Below, one piece after another: positions 17,370 through 27,418 of a stretch of 64,000 nt of DNA. The translations under genes were made by a program, and so were the position numbers. The notes below the pieces were generated by a model, which saw nothing but the letters and a program-made list of their open reading frames with translations, did no database searches and had not been told where the DNA came from. The DNA comes from Paenibacillus humicola. GTDB lineage: Bacteria; Bacillota; Bacilli; Paenibacillales; Paenibacillaceae. Location of the stretch: NCBI RefSeq assembly GCF_028826105.1, contig NZ_JAQGPL010000001.1, positions 2,444,501-2,508,500 on the forward strand. The letters run 5' to 3'. Positions within the stretch are counted from its first letter, which is position 1. Each line of letters begins with the position of its first letter.

Positions 17370-20123
17370 ATGACGGTGCAGCGCATCAGCTTAAACGGCA
17401 GCGATTGGCTGCTGAAGGATTTTGTCGGCGAGGACTGGATCTGGCGCAATTCGGAAAAGCCGGATACCCGCGACGTGCGCTGGTGGCGGCCGGGGACCGT
17501 TCCGGGTACGGTGCTTCACGATTTATGGGTCAACGGAGAGGTGCCTGACCCCTATTTCGAGCGTAACAGCCTGCTCGTCGAGTGGGTGCCGCAGAGGACG
17601 TGGCTGTACCGCAAAACGTTCTCGGTTCCCGAGTCCCTGCGCGGCCGTCGGGTGAAGCTGCAATTCAAGGGTGTCGATTACGCCGCGCAGTTTTTTTTAA
17701 ACGGGGTGAAGCTTGGCGAGCATGAAGGCATGTACACGCCGGCGGAATTCGAGGTCGCGGATCTGCTCCTATACGGCGGCGACAATTTGCTGGCCGTGGT
17801 GATCGGGAAAGCGCCCGACGAGCAGCCGCAGGTGAGCAAAACCGAGTACGTCCGCACGCATAAAAGCCGGATGACGTACGGCTGGGATTTTTGCCCGCGC
17901 ATGATTCATCAAGGGATTTGGGACGATGTCTGCCTCGACGTCACGGGTCCGGCCGCTATCGAGGACGTGTATGTGCGGCCGGAGCTTCGGGACGATTTTT
18001 CCGCCGCGCGGCTGTCGGTATCGGCAGCCGTCTCCTCGCCGGAGCGCGTTTGGGCGCAGGTAAAAACGGTCATCCGCTTCGGAGGCTGCGATATCGCGTC
18101 GCACGAAGCGGCGTATACGCTGGAGCCGGGCATGAACCGGCTGAACGCTGCCGTGACGCTGGACCGCCCGAAGCTGTGGCAGCCGAACGGCTCAGGTTCG
18201 GGAGCTCCTCATCTCTATGAAGCGATTGTGAACGTTTCGGTTCCGGATGAAACGGAGCCCAGCCGCGGACTGTCGCTGTCGGCATCGCGAACGACGGCGT
18301 TCGGCATCCGCAAAGTCGAGTTCATGCGCAACGATACGCCCGACCTTGAAGCGCGCCCATATACACTCGTCGTGAACGGCCGCAAAACGTATATCAAAGG
18401 CTGGAACTGGGTACCGATCGACGTCATGTACGGCGTCGAGCGTCCCGCGAAGCTGGAGCGGCTGCTGCAGCTGGCAAAGCGAGCCGGCGTCAACATGCTG
18501 CGCGTCTGGGGAGGCGGTCTAATCGAAAAAGACGCCTTCTACGAGCTGTGCGACCGGTACGGCATTATGCTCTGGCAGGAGTTCATTCAATCCAGCTCGG
18601 GCATCGCCAACAAGCCGAGCGAGAAGCCGGAATTTCTGGCGATGATGGAAGGCGAAGCCCGGCAGATCGTGCCGCGCAGGCGGAATCATCCCTCGCTCGT
18701 CATCTGGTGCGGCGGCAACGAGCTGCAGGATAAGGACGAAGCGCCGCTGGACGACCGCGAGCCGGTGCTCGGCATTTTGCGGCGCGTGGCGGAGGAGCTG
18801 CATCCGGACGCGCTGTGGCTGCCGACTTCGCCGTCGGGACGGCTGTTTCTGAACAGTCTGGACAACATCGAGCGGGATCCGGACGGGCTGCACGACGTAC
18901 ATGGTCCTTGGGAGCACCAAGGGCTTCAGGGGCAGTACGAGCTGTACAACAGGGGAACATCGCTGCTGCAAAGCGAGTTCGGCGTTGAAGGAATGACGAA
19001 TTTAAAGACGCTGCGCCGCACGATATCGGCAGCAAACGAGTGGCCCGCCAGCAAGGACAACCCCGTCTACTTCCATCGCGGCGCATGGTGGAATAACGAA
19101 CCGCTGGTAACGGCGTCGTTCGGCGGGGAAATCCGCGGCCTCGCGCAATTGATCCGCGCCAGCCAATTTCTTCAGGCCGAAGGGCTGCGTTATGCGGTCG
19201 AATCCCATCTCCGGCGCCGCTGGCGGAACAGCGGCACGCTGCCGTGGCAGTTTAACGAGCCGTTTCCGAATGCCTACTGCACGTCCGCACTCGATTATTT
19301 CGCGATGCCGAAGCCGGCGTATTACGCGGTGGCGCGGGCTTACCGCCCCGTAACCGCGACGGCGTCCTTCGCGGCGCAGGCTTGGGCCGGACGCGAAGTC
19401 TTCGCAGCCGAGCTATGGGCGGCCAGCTCGCTCGGCCGCATTTTGGAAGGCGTACGCGCCCAATGGACCATTGCCGGGGCGAGCGGGCGCGTTTATGCAT
19501 CGGGCTCCACGCCGGCGGCGAACGTTCCCGCGGACTCGTCCGTCCGTCTGGCGCATATCGAACGCCCGCTTTCCCATATCGGTGAAGAGCTGTTTTTCCT
19601 CGATCTCGAGCTGTTCGGCACGGACGGGGAGCGAATGGCAGACAACCGCTACCTCTTTACGGCCGCGGGGAATCTGGCGCCGATGCTGCATATGCCGGAG
19701 GCGGCGGTCGAGGTCAGCATGACTGAGGCGAAGCCGGAAGGAAACGGCGAAATTGCCTGCAAGCGCAGCGAAATTGCCGGCAAGCGCAGCGATATCGCCG
19801 AATGCCGCTCTGATGAAACCGCCGGCACCGAAAGCCTGGTTAACGGCAGCGGGGAAGCTGCGGAGGCGGCGGCTGCCGCCCGGGATTCCGCCTGTGCACA
19901 AATCGAAATCGTCAACACGGGCGATTGCGCCGCGCTGCTGCTTCATCTCGAACGGGCCGGCGAACCGGACGCCGCCGGCTGCGTATATTTTTTGGACAAC
20001 GATTTCACGCTGCTGCCGGGGGAGAAGCGCGTCATCGCCGCCGAGTGGCGGGACGTTCCCGAAGGGCTGCGGCAGGTCGAATTGTCCGGCTGGAACATCG
20101 CGCTCCAAACGGTTTCATGCTAG
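17370..20123 (+). CDS. GH2 beta-mannosidase
   Basis: About 917 residues, no signal peptide. The order is GH2 sugar-binding domain (RTWLYRKTFSVPE onward), immunoglobulin-like domain, TIM barrel with WNWVPID and RVWGGGLIEKD, and C-terminal beta domains. The likely acid/base is Glu451 in WCGGNE and the likely nucleophile Glu536 in QSEFGVEGM; the IWCGGNE form is typical of beta-mannosidases rather than beta-galactosidases. ATG 17370 has GGGAGTG just upstream. Around residues 793-815 there is an odd repetitive polar insert, EIACKRSEIAGKRSDIAE, between two C-terminal domains. The enzyme would release mannose from beta-mannosides such as Man-beta-1,4-GlcNAc inside the cell. Confidence 0.9.
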   Translation: MTVQRISLNGSDWLLKDFVGEDWIWRNSEKPDTRDVRWWRPGTVPGTVLHDLWVNGEVPDPYFERNSLLVEWVPQRTWLYRKTFSVPESLRGRRVKLQFKGVDYAAQFFLNGVKLGEHEGMYTPAEFEVADLLLYGGDNLLAVVIGKAPDEQPQVSKTEYVRTHKSRMTYGWDFCPRMIHQGIWDDVCLDVTGPAAIEDVYVRPELRDDFSAARLSVSAAVSSPERVWAQVKTVIRFGGCDIASHEAAYTLEPGMNRLNAAVTLDRPKLWQPNGSGSGAPHLYEAIVNVSVPDETEPSRGLSLSASRTTAFGIRKVEFMRNDTPDLEARPYTLVVNGRKTYIKGWNWVPIDVMYGVERPAKLERLLQLAKRAGVNMLRVWGGGLIEKDAFYELCDRYGIMLWQEFIQSSSGIANKPSEKPEFLAMMEGEARQIVPRRRNHPSLVIWCGGNELQDKDEAPLDDREPVLGILRRVAEELHPDALWLPTSPSGRLFLNSLDNIERDPDGLHDVHGPWEHQGLQGQYELYNRGTSLLQSEFGVEGMTNLKTLRRTISAANEWPASKDNPVYFHRGAWWNNEPLVTASFGGEIRGLAQLIRASQFLQAEGLRYAVESHLRRRWRNSGTLPWQFNEPFPNAYCTSALDYFAMPKPAYYAVARAYRPVTATASFAAQAWAGREVFAAELWAASSLGRILEGVRAQWTIAGASGRVYASGSTPAANVPADSSVRLAHIERPLSHIGEELFFLDLELFGTDGERMADNRYLFTAAGNLAPMLHMPEAAVEVSMTEAKPEGNGEIACKRSEIAGKRSDIAECRSDETAGTESLVNGSGEAAEAAAAARDSACAQIEIVNTGDCAALLLHLERAGEPDAAGCVYFLDNDFTLLPGEKRVIAAEWRDVPEGLRQVELSGWNIALQTVSC
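19744..19812 (+). repeat. short in-frame tandem repeat inside the beta-mannosidase gene
   Basis: Three imperfect copies of a 24-base unit encode E-I-A-x-K-R-S-type octapeptides, the third more degenerate. The unit is in frame, so it adds a charged linker rather than breaking the gene. Slippage or local duplication is the likely origin. Confidence 0.6.
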
Positions 20124-20135
20124 AACGGACAAAGG

Positions 20136-20166
20136 TTCGACTCGATTCGCCGCATTGCGTTATAAT
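20136..20166 (+). promoter_or_regulatory. promoter of the DeoR-family regulator
   Basis: TATAAT at 20161-20166 is a perfect -10 box. The best -35 is TTCGAC at 20136-20141, with a long spacer of 19 bases. The regulator begins 39 bases downstream of the -10 box, so it may be transcribed separately from the mannosidases. Confidence 0.5.
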
Positions 20167-20204
20167 GAAGCAAACCGATTAAAGTCCGAAGTGAGGGTTT
20201 CCCT

Positions 20205-21032
20205 ATGATCGTGATCCAGCGCCGGAATAAAATCAAAGAATTGCTTCTTCAGGAGCGCAGTGTCAAAGTCGCCGATCTTGTCAAAGAGTTCCAGGTATCC
20301 GAAGAAACGATCCGGCGGGATTTGAACCAATTGGAAAAGGAAGGCATCATTCAAAAAAATTACGGCGGCGCCATTTTGACCGAGGACCTTCAGCACGTCA
20401 TCTCCGCCATTCTCCCCGTACAGCAGCGCAAGTTCCAGTATTACGAAGAGAAGGACGCGATCGGCCGGGAAGCGGCTTCGCTTGTCGGCGAAGGCCAAAT
20501 CGTCGTGCTGGACTCGGGCTCGACCACCTGGTGCGTCGCCCGCCATTTGAAGGAAGTTTCGAACCTGGTCGTTGTGACCAACGGCATGAACGTCGCCGAA
20601 GAATGCAGCCAGAACGAAGAAGCGTCCATTTTCCTGCTCGGCGGCAAGCTGGTCAAGAAATCGATGTCGCTTGTAGGGCCGCAGGCGGTCGACGAGCTGA
20701 ACAAATACAGCGCGCATTATACGTTTCTCGGCACGTCCGGCATTACGCTCGGCAAAGGCTTCACAAGCTCGGACCTGTACGAAGCGGAAGTGAAACGGGC
20801 GATGGTCAAAGCCGGCAGCAAAATCGTCGTGGTCGCCGACCACAGCAAATTCGAGCGGCAGGCGCTTGTTTCGTTCGCGGGCTTCAAGGAAGTCGACATC
20901 GTCATCACGAGCGATCTGGCCGACGAAGGCGTGCTGAGAGCAATCAGGTCGTTCGGCGTTCAGGTGATCGTTTGTCCGGTCAGGCAGACTTTGAAAGAAA
21001 AACCGGATTCGAAGGATGGGCCGGAGCGATAA
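20205..21032 (+). CDS. DeoR family transcriptional regulator
   Basis: About 275 residues. The N-terminal winged helix is clear (RRNKIKELLLQERSVKVADL, then VSEETIRRDLNQLEKEG), followed by NYGGAIL and the DeoR sensor domain with DSGSTTWCVAR and VVTNGMN. DeoR proteins repress sugar catabolism operons and bind a phosphorylated sugar intermediate. ATG 20205 has GTGAGGG upstream. Directly behind the mannosidases, it is the best candidate for a local regulator of the 9.7-20.1 kb block, although no operator could be recognised. Confidence 0.9.
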   Translation: MIVIQRRNKIKELLLQERSVKVADLVKEFQVSEETIRRDLNQLEKEGIIQKNYGGAILTEDLQHVISAILPVQQRKFQYYEEKDAIGREAASLVGEGQIVVLDSGSTTWCVARHLKEVSNLVVVTNGMNVAEECSQNEEASIFLLGGKLVKKSMSLVGPQAVDELNKYSAHYTFLGTSGITLGKGFTSSDLYEAEVKRAMVKAGSKIVVVADHSKFERQALVSFAGFKEVDIVITSDLADEGVLRAIRSFGVQVIVCPVRQTLKEKPDSKDGPER

Positions 21033-21080
21033 AACCGATCCGCCGCATTCCGCTTAGGGAACGATTGGAGTGATGGAGCC

Positions 21081-21818
21081 ATGACCTCGAATATATACGA
21101 CGATGAGAACTTTTTCAAAGGATACAGTCAGCTGGACCGTTCCGTTAAAGGGCTGGACGGCGCTCCCGAATGGGAAACGATGCGTTCGATGCTGCCGGAT
21201 TTGAACGGAGCGGACTTGCTCGATCTGGGCTGCGGCTTCGGCTGGTTTTGCCGTTTTGCCAGGCAGAGCGGGGCGGCCAGCGTACACGGCATCGACGTCT
21301 CGGAGAAAATGCTTTCGCGGGCAAAGGCCGATACGAAGGATGCGGGTATCGCTTACTTCAAAACGGACCTGGAGTCGGTTGAACTGAGGCCGAACCGCTA
21401 CGACGCTGCATACAGTTCGCTCGTGTTTCATTATATTGCCGACTTGCGCGGGCTGTTGGCGAAAATATATGCCTCGCTGAAGCCGGAAGGCCGTCTGGTC
21501 TGCTCGGTCGAGCATCCGATCTACACGGCGTCCGCCGCGCCGCAGTGGATCCGGCATCCCGCCGGTTTCCGGACGTGGCCGGTCGACGGCTATCAGCGGG
21601 AGGAGGCGCGCACGACGAATTGGCTCGCCGAAGGCTTCACCAAGCAGCACCGGACGTTCGGCACGTATATCAATCTGCTTGTCGGAACCGGATTTACGAT
21701 CGAACGCGTGGTCGATTGGGCTCCTTCCGCCGGCCAGCTTGCCGAGCATCCCGAGTGGGAAGAGGAGCTTGACCGGCCGATGTTTCTGCTGATGTCGGCG
21801 CGGCGCTTGTCCGACTGA
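21081..21818 (+). CDS. class I SAM-dependent methyltransferase
   Basis: About 245 residues. Motif I is LLDLGCGFGWFCRFA (SAM-binding loop), followed by GIDVSEKML, and later YSSLVFHYI and SVEHPIYTA. This is the UbiE/type-11 methyltransferase layout, but the acceptor cannot be inferred. It lies 48 bases after the DeoR gene, so it may be co-transcribed with it. It ends at a shared terminator facing nagA. Confidence 0.82.
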   Translation: MTSNIYDDENFFKGYSQLDRSVKGLDGAPEWETMRSMLPDLNGADLLDLGCGFGWFCRFARQSGAASVHGIDVSEKMLSRAKADTKDAGIAYFKTDLESVELRPNRYDAAYSSLVFHYIADLRGLLAKIYASLKPEGRLVCSVEHPIYTASAAPQWIRHPAGFRTWPVDGYQREEARTTNWLAEGFTKQHRTFGTYINLLVGTGFTIERVVDWAPSAGQLAEHPEWEEELDRPMFLLMSARRLSD

Positions 21819-21892
21819 GAAAAAAGGCTTTTCCGGCCCTGCCCGCCGCCGCGGGCGGCGTCCAAGAACCATTATCTGCGCCAAGAATGTAA

Positions 21893-21931
21893 ATCGCGGG
21901 CCCGTCTTCGCTGTACGGGCCCGCGATTGTT
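21893..21931. terminator. bidirectional terminator between methyltransferase and nagA
   Basis: ATCGCGGGCCCGT and ACGGGCCCGCGAT form a perfect 13-base-pair stem with a nine-base loop, followed by TTGTTTAT on the plus strand. It lies between two convergent genes. Confidence 0.85.
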
Positions 21932-23082
21932 TATCTCCGGTAAACGATTTCCCCGCCAACCATCGTCCAGACGACCCCATACTCATCGTCCAGCAGCGCC
22001 AGATCCGCATCCGCGCCTGGGGCGATACGGCCTTTGGCCGCAAGGCCGAGCAGATCGGCCGGCGTGCGGGACGCCATCGCGACGGCGTCCCGCAGCGGTA
22101 TGCCGGCACGCACCGTTTTGGCCAGCGCTTCGTTCATCGTGACGGTGCTGGATGCCAGCGTTCCGTCGGCCAGCGTGGCGACGCCCTGCGAGACCGTCAC
22201 CCGGTGTCCGCCGAACAGGTAAGTGCCGTCGCCCATGCCCATTGCCTGCAGCGCGTCGGTAATCAGCACCATTTTGTCCGGACCCTTCTCTCTAAACAGC
22301 AGGCGCACGACCGCGGGATGCAGGTGGACGTCGTCCACGATCGCCTGCACGCTGACGTGCGGCTCCTCCATCGCGGCGACGACCATGCCGGGGTCCCGGT
22401 GGTGAATCGGGCGCATGCCGTTGAAGCAGTGGGTGACATGGCTTGCCCCGATGCGGAACGCTTCCTTCGCTTCCTCATAGGTCGCGTCGGAATGCGCGAC
22501 GGCTGCGATAATGCCGCGGTCGTGCAGGAAGCGGACCATGTCAAGCCCGCCGGGAAGCTCCGGCGCCAGCGTAACCATGCGCACAAGCGATCCGGCCGCG
22601 CGCAAAATCGTTTCCATCTCCTCCGCATCGGGATGCCGCAAAAACCGCTCGTTCTGCATCCCCTTGCGCTTCGCGTTCAAGTACGGGCCCTCCAGATGGA
22701 GCCCGGCGATGCGCGCGCCGGGTTCGCGGCCGATCGTTCGCGATACGCTGCCGATCATGGCCAGCAGGTCCTCGACCGAAGACGTGACGGAGGTGGCGAG
22801 GAAGGAGGTGCACCCGGAACGGGCGCACGCCCGGGAAACGGCTTCGACGCTCTCCGCCGTGCCGTCCATCATGTCGAAGCCGTCGGCACCGTGAATATGA
22901 ACGTCGATCATGCCCGGAATGAGCAGGCATCCGCCGCCGTCGAGCACCATGTCCGCCGTTTCGGGCAAGCCGCCTGGTCCGGTGACGGCGGCAGCAATTT
23001 TCCCGTCTTGGATCCGTACGCTTCCCGGTATCGGATCCGAATCGGAACAGAGGCGTACGTTGCGAATTACACATGCAGTCAT
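21931..23082 (-). CDS. nagA: N-acetylglucosamine-6-phosphate deacetylase
   Basis: About 383 residues of the amidohydrolase superfamily. The enzyme removes acetate from GlcNAc-6-phosphate to give glucosamine-6-phosphate. Visible features are PGMIDVHIHGADGFD, metal-ligand candidates Glu131 (LHLEGPY), His197 (VAHSDA) and His218 (VTHCFNG), and the catalytic Asp276 in LITDALQ. ATG 23082 has AGGAG upstream; GTG 23091 in the same frame overlaps that site. It follows an AraC regulator on the same strand after 60 bases, likely one operon. No nagB deaminase is nearby, so that step must be encoded elsewhere. Confidence 0.92.
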   Translation of the reverse strand: MTACVIRNVRLCSDSDPIPGSVRIQDGKIAAAVTGPGGLPETADMVLDGGGCLLIPGMIDVHIHGADGFDMMDGTAESVEAVSRACARSGCTSFLATSVTSSVEDLLAMIGSVSRTIGREPGARIAGLHLEGPYLNAKRKGMQNERFLRHPDAEEMETILRAAGSLVRMVTLAPELPGGLDMVRFLHDRGIIAAVAHSDATYEEAKEAFRIGASHVTHCFNGMRPIHHRDPGMVVAAMEEPHVSVQAIVDDVHLHPAVVRLLFREKGPDKMVLITDALQAMGMGDGTYLFGGHRVTVSQGVATLADGTLASSTVTMNEALAKTVRAGIPLRDAVAMASRTPADLLGLAAKGRIAPGADADLALLDDEYGVVWTMVGGEIVYRR

Positions 23083-23142
23083 TATTGCCACTCCTATCTC
23101 TCATTGGTTACCCGCCGCCGCGGCCGTACCTTCCCGGCGCGT

Positions 23143-23973
23143 TTATTTGCCGTTCCGGTACTCCCGCGGCGACATCCCGCAGTATGCTTTGAACTGCTTA
23201 TTGAAGGCGCTTAGCGACTGAAAGCCGCTATCGTCCGAAATCTCGATCACGGTCCGCTCGCTTGTCCGGAGAAGATCCATCGCGTGCTGCACGCGCAGCT
23301 GCACGATAAAATCGTGCGGCGACAGCCCCGTAAGCGTTCGAAACTGCTCGAAAAACCGGGTTTTGCCCATGCCCGACCGGCGGACCAGCGAGTCACCGTC
23401 CAGCGGCTCCCGGTAGTGGTCCAATATATAGCCGATGGAATCCGCGACTTCCGTCTGCGGCGGCGGCTGCGCGTCCCCGGATGCGAGCGTGTCCGCCGCA
23501 TAATCGCTAACATGCAGCAAAATGGCGATCAGCGCGGCAAACTGCCGGGTTTCCGCCGCCGCGTCTCCCCGCTGCTGCGCGGATATTGCGGCCTCGGTCA
23601 GCTCCCGGATGCGCTGTGCGTGAACGGAGGAAGCGGGGATGCGCGGAGCGACGCCGCGGCCGGCATAGAACGGCACGAGCAGCCGGCTTCCGCCGGGCAC
23701 GGCCCGAACCGCCGAAGGCGTGAACAGGATCAGGACGGCCTCGAACGGGCGGTCCGGCTGCGCGTAGCTCCAATGCGGCTCGAACGGGCGGCACAGAAAC
23801 ACGTCCCCCGGCCGTCCATGGTAGAGGCTGCCGCCGAAGCGGTAGGTCAGCTCGTGCTTTAGCAGCACCCCGATTTCCAGGCAGTCGTGCACGTGCAGAT
23901 CGTGCTCCTCGGGCGAGCCCACAATCGGGATAAAGGCAAACGATTTGGTCAACTTCAGCCGTTCCACGTACAT
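23143..23973 (-). CDS. AraC family transcriptional regulator with cupin sensor
   Basis: About 276 residues. The N-terminal half is cupin-like (EEHDLHVHDCLEIGVLL, then RPGDVFLCRPFEPHW), and the C-terminal half is a double helix-turn-helix ending ISDDSGFQSLSAFNKQFKAY and SPREYRNG, the classic AraC signature. ATG 23973 has AGAGGTGA upstream; the frame is open for a further 400 bases but those starts are unsupported. It precedes nagA and is divergent from a Gfo/Idh oxidoreductase, so it probably controls both directions from the 140-base gap. Confidence 0.88.
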   Translation of the reverse strand: MYVERLKLTKSFAFIPIVGSPEEHDLHVHDCLEIGVLLKHELTYRFGGSLYHGRPGDVFLCRPFEPHWSYAQPDRPFEAVLILFTPSAVRAVPGGSRLLVPFYAGRGVAPRIPASSVHAQRIRELTEAAISAQQRGDAAAETRQFAALIAILLHVSDYAADTLASGDAQPPPQTEVADSIGYILDHYREPLDGDSLVRRSGMGKTRFFEQFRTLTGLSPHDFIVQLRVQHAMDLLRTSERTVIEISDDSGFQSLSAFNKQFKAYCGMSPREYRNGK

Positions 23974-24114
23974 GCTTTCACCTCTAATTGCCGAATCGTC
24001 CGGCTCTGCGCGTCCGCGGACAAAATGACGCGTTTTCGGCCGGAACGAATGAGAAAACCCTGCTTTTTCATGGTACATTGAGTTTGCAGCGATTACAATA
24101 ACGGGGTGAATCTG

Positions 24115-25206
24115 ATGCGACTTTATTTGATTGGAGCGGGCGTCATTGCCCGTACGCATGCGGAAGCGGCGGCCAAGCTGCCGGAGCCGGCCGAGATCCG
24201 CGTCGCCGACCCGAGTCCGGCCGCGCTGGCGGCATTCTCCGAGAAGTTCCCGGACGCCGTTCGGTTCCCGGATGCGGCTGCCATGCTGGGTGCGGAGGAA
24301 GCCCGCGAGGACGATATCGTCATCGTGGCGACGCCGCCTTTTGCCCATTTGGAGCCGGTGAAGCTGGCGTTCCGGTCCGGCCGTCATGTGCTGTGCGAGA
24401 AGCCGCTCGCGATGAACGACAACGAGGCGGCGGAAATGCTACGAGCCGCAGAGCAAGCCGGCAGGAAGCTCGGCTGCTGCAGCGTCCGCTTTAAGGGCAT
24501 GGCCCATATGGAAGCGGTGAAAAAAGCGGTGGATTCCGGCGTATTGGGGGAGATTTACCATGTCGGCTTCGTGCATAAAAGCGCCCGCAGCCGGGCCGGG
24601 ATCGAATACCAGCCGGCAAGCCGATGGTTCCTCGACTCGTCCAAAAGCGGCGGCGGCATTCTGATCGATTGGGGACCGTACGATTTCGCGACGCTTATCG
24701 ACGTGCTGCAGCCGGCGGAAATCAAGTTCAACGCCGCATGGCTGCGCCAGCCGGAGACGGAGGCCGATCCCCGCGACGTCGTCTTCGATGTGGAAACCCA
24801 TGCAGGCGCCTTCCTGACGTTCCGGGGAGCGGGCGGTCCCGTTCACGTCAACTACGAGCGCGCGTCGTGCGCGCACGGCGAAGAATACGCCCGCGCAGAG
24901 ATCGAAGGGACGAGCGGGGCGGTGCGCTGGAGCCCGTTCGACTCCAGGCAGCCCGTGTATATCCGGTACGACAAGGACGGTCAAATTGTGGAGGAGCGGG
25001 TGGAAACGGGCCCGCCCGGACCGCTGACCGTCATGGATAACCCGCTCCATCACTTTTACCGGGAGCTGCACGGCGGTTCGGCTTATGCGAACGTCGATGC
25101 GCGCGCGGTCGATCATTTTCGCTGCTTGTCCGCGTTTTACGCCTGCGCGGAAAGCGGCCGGGAGGTCACCGTCGCGATTGCGCCTGCCAAGGAGGAATCG
25201 AAGTGA
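24115..25206 (+). CDS. Gfo/Idh/MocA family sugar oxidoreductase
   Basis: About 363 residues. The N-terminal Rossmann fold starts LYLIGAGVIARTHAEAA, and the CEKPLAMN motif carries the family's conserved lysine. The C-terminal domain contains GGGILIDWGPYDF, where the aspartate and the absence of a nearby GC-x-HD variant leave the substrate open. These enzymes oxidise or reduce sugars with NAD(P). ATG 24115 is preferred to GTG 24106, which overlaps GGGGTGA. Its stop overlaps the start of the next gene, a sugar isomerase-like protein, a common pairing in inositol- or keto-sugar pathways. Confidence 0.88.
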   Translation: MRLYLIGAGVIARTHAEAAAKLPEPAEIRVADPSPAALAAFSEKFPDAVRFPDAAAMLGAEEAREDDIVIVATPPFAHLEPVKLAFRSGRHVLCEKPLAMNDNEAAEMLRAAEQAGRKLGCCSVRFKGMAHMEAVKKAVDSGVLGEIYHVGFVHKSARSRAGIEYQPASRWFLDSSKSGGGILIDWGPYDFATLIDVLQPAEIKFNAAWLRQPETEADPRDVVFDVETHAGAFLTFRGAGGPVHVNYERASCAHGEEYARAEIEGTSGAVRWSPFDSRQPVYIRYDKDGQIVEERVETGPPGPLTVMDNPLHHFYRELHGGSAYANVDARAVDHFRCLSAFYACAESGREVTVAIAPAKEESK

Positions 25207-25994
25207 ACGTGCGGGGCTACTCATCCAATCTGTACGGCTGGACGGAACGCTGGAAAGCGGACGGCAGGGCGGAAGACGATAAGGAGATTTTCCGGGCTTG
25301 CGCCGAAGCGGGGCTGGATGCCGTCGAAATCGACGCCGATCCCGGCCGGCTTGGGCTGCTGAGGGAGTTCGGCCTGAGCGTCTCCGCCGCTTACATCGGC
25401 CTTCAGCTTCATGAGGCGTATGACCCGCTGGAGGCGGCGGTGCTTCCTGTCGCGGAAAGGCTTGCCGCCGCGGGCGGAACCGACCTGCTCGTCAATGCCG
25501 ATCCGTACGGCGGCTGGAAGCAGCCGCTCCCGAAGCCCGAGGACCTCGTCAAGCGGCAGGGGGAGAGCCTGTCCAGGCTGGCTGAACAGACAGCCCGTAT
25601 GGGACTTCGGCTCTGCCTGCACAACCACGCGGCGGACCGTCACAACGCCGAGGCCGACCTTCGCTCGGTCGTCCGGTACGCCGAGCCTGCGGTCGGCCTG
25701 TGCGTCGATACCGGCTGGGCGCACGTAGCGGGCTGCGATCCGGTCGATTGGGTGCGAACGTATCCGGAGCGGATCCGGGCGGTCCATTTGCGCAATCAGC
25801 GGGGAACGGTGCCGGCAGAAGATTTGACGGAGGGGGAAATCGACCTCCGGGCTTTCGCCGGCGCCCTCGGCGCGGCGGATTACTCGGGCTGGATGGCGCT
25901 GGAGCTGTGGCACCCGCAGGAAACCAAGCCGCTCCGGTCGATGGAGGAGGATGTGCGCCGTTCGATCGCTTATTTGAAAAGTCTGATCGGTTAG
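25203..25994 (+). CDS. sugar phosphate isomerase/epimerase family TIM-barrel protein
   Basis: About 263 residues of the xylose-isomerase-like/AP-endonuclease-2 superfamily. Metal-ligand candidates are in DAVEIDADP, LCLHNHAADRHN, CVDTGWAHVAG and IRAVHLRNQRG, and the last acidic residue in GWMALELWHP. It starts at GTG 25203, overlapping the preceding stop by four bases, with AAGGAGG at 25190-25196. The family includes keto-inositol dehydratase/isomerase and 3-keto-sugar enzymes. Coupling to a Gfo/Idh oxidoreductase suggests an oxidise-then-isomerise step, but the sugar is unknown. Confidence 0.85.
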   Translation: MNVRGYSSNLYGWTERWKADGRAEDDKEIFRACAEAGLDAVEIDADPGRLGLLREFGLSVSAAYIGLQLHEAYDPLEAAVLPVAERLAAAGGTDLLVNADPYGGWKQPLPKPEDLVKRQGESLSRLAEQTARMGLRLCLHNHAADRHNAEADLRSVVRYAEPAVGLCVDTGWAHVAGCDPVDWVRTYPERIRAVHLRNQRGTVPAEDLTEGEIDLRAFAGALGAADYSGWMALELWHPQETKPLRSMEEDVRRSIAYLKSLIG

Positions 25995-26011
25995 CCGTAC
26001 AAAACGCGAAT

Positions 26012-26060
26012 AGCCGCCCCTCGCCCGCCTAATCCGGCGCGGTCGACGGGCGGCTTTTTC
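26012..26060 (+). terminator. terminator after the Gfo/Idh-isomerase operon
   Basis: AGCCGCCC (26012-26019) pairs with GGGCGGCT (26048-26055), followed by a T run. The long loop between the arms is GC-rich and may fold further. Confidence 0.7.
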
Positions 26061-26084
26061 TGCGGCATCGTGCGTCATTCATCC

Positions 26085-27351
<1,267 letters not shown>

Positions 27352-27352
27352 A

Positions 27353-27392
27353 AAAACGGCTGAACGGGCGCCGCGCCCGTTCAGCCGTTTTT
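27353..27392. terminator. bidirectional terminator between isomerase and LTA synthase-like gene
   Basis: AAAACGGCTGAACGGGCG and CGCCCGTTCAGCCGTTTT form a near-perfect long stem with a tiny loop, flanked by A and T runs on either side. It serves both convergent genes. Confidence 0.92.
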
Positions 27393-27418
27393 ATGAGGCC
27401 GCATCTTGCGTATAACAC

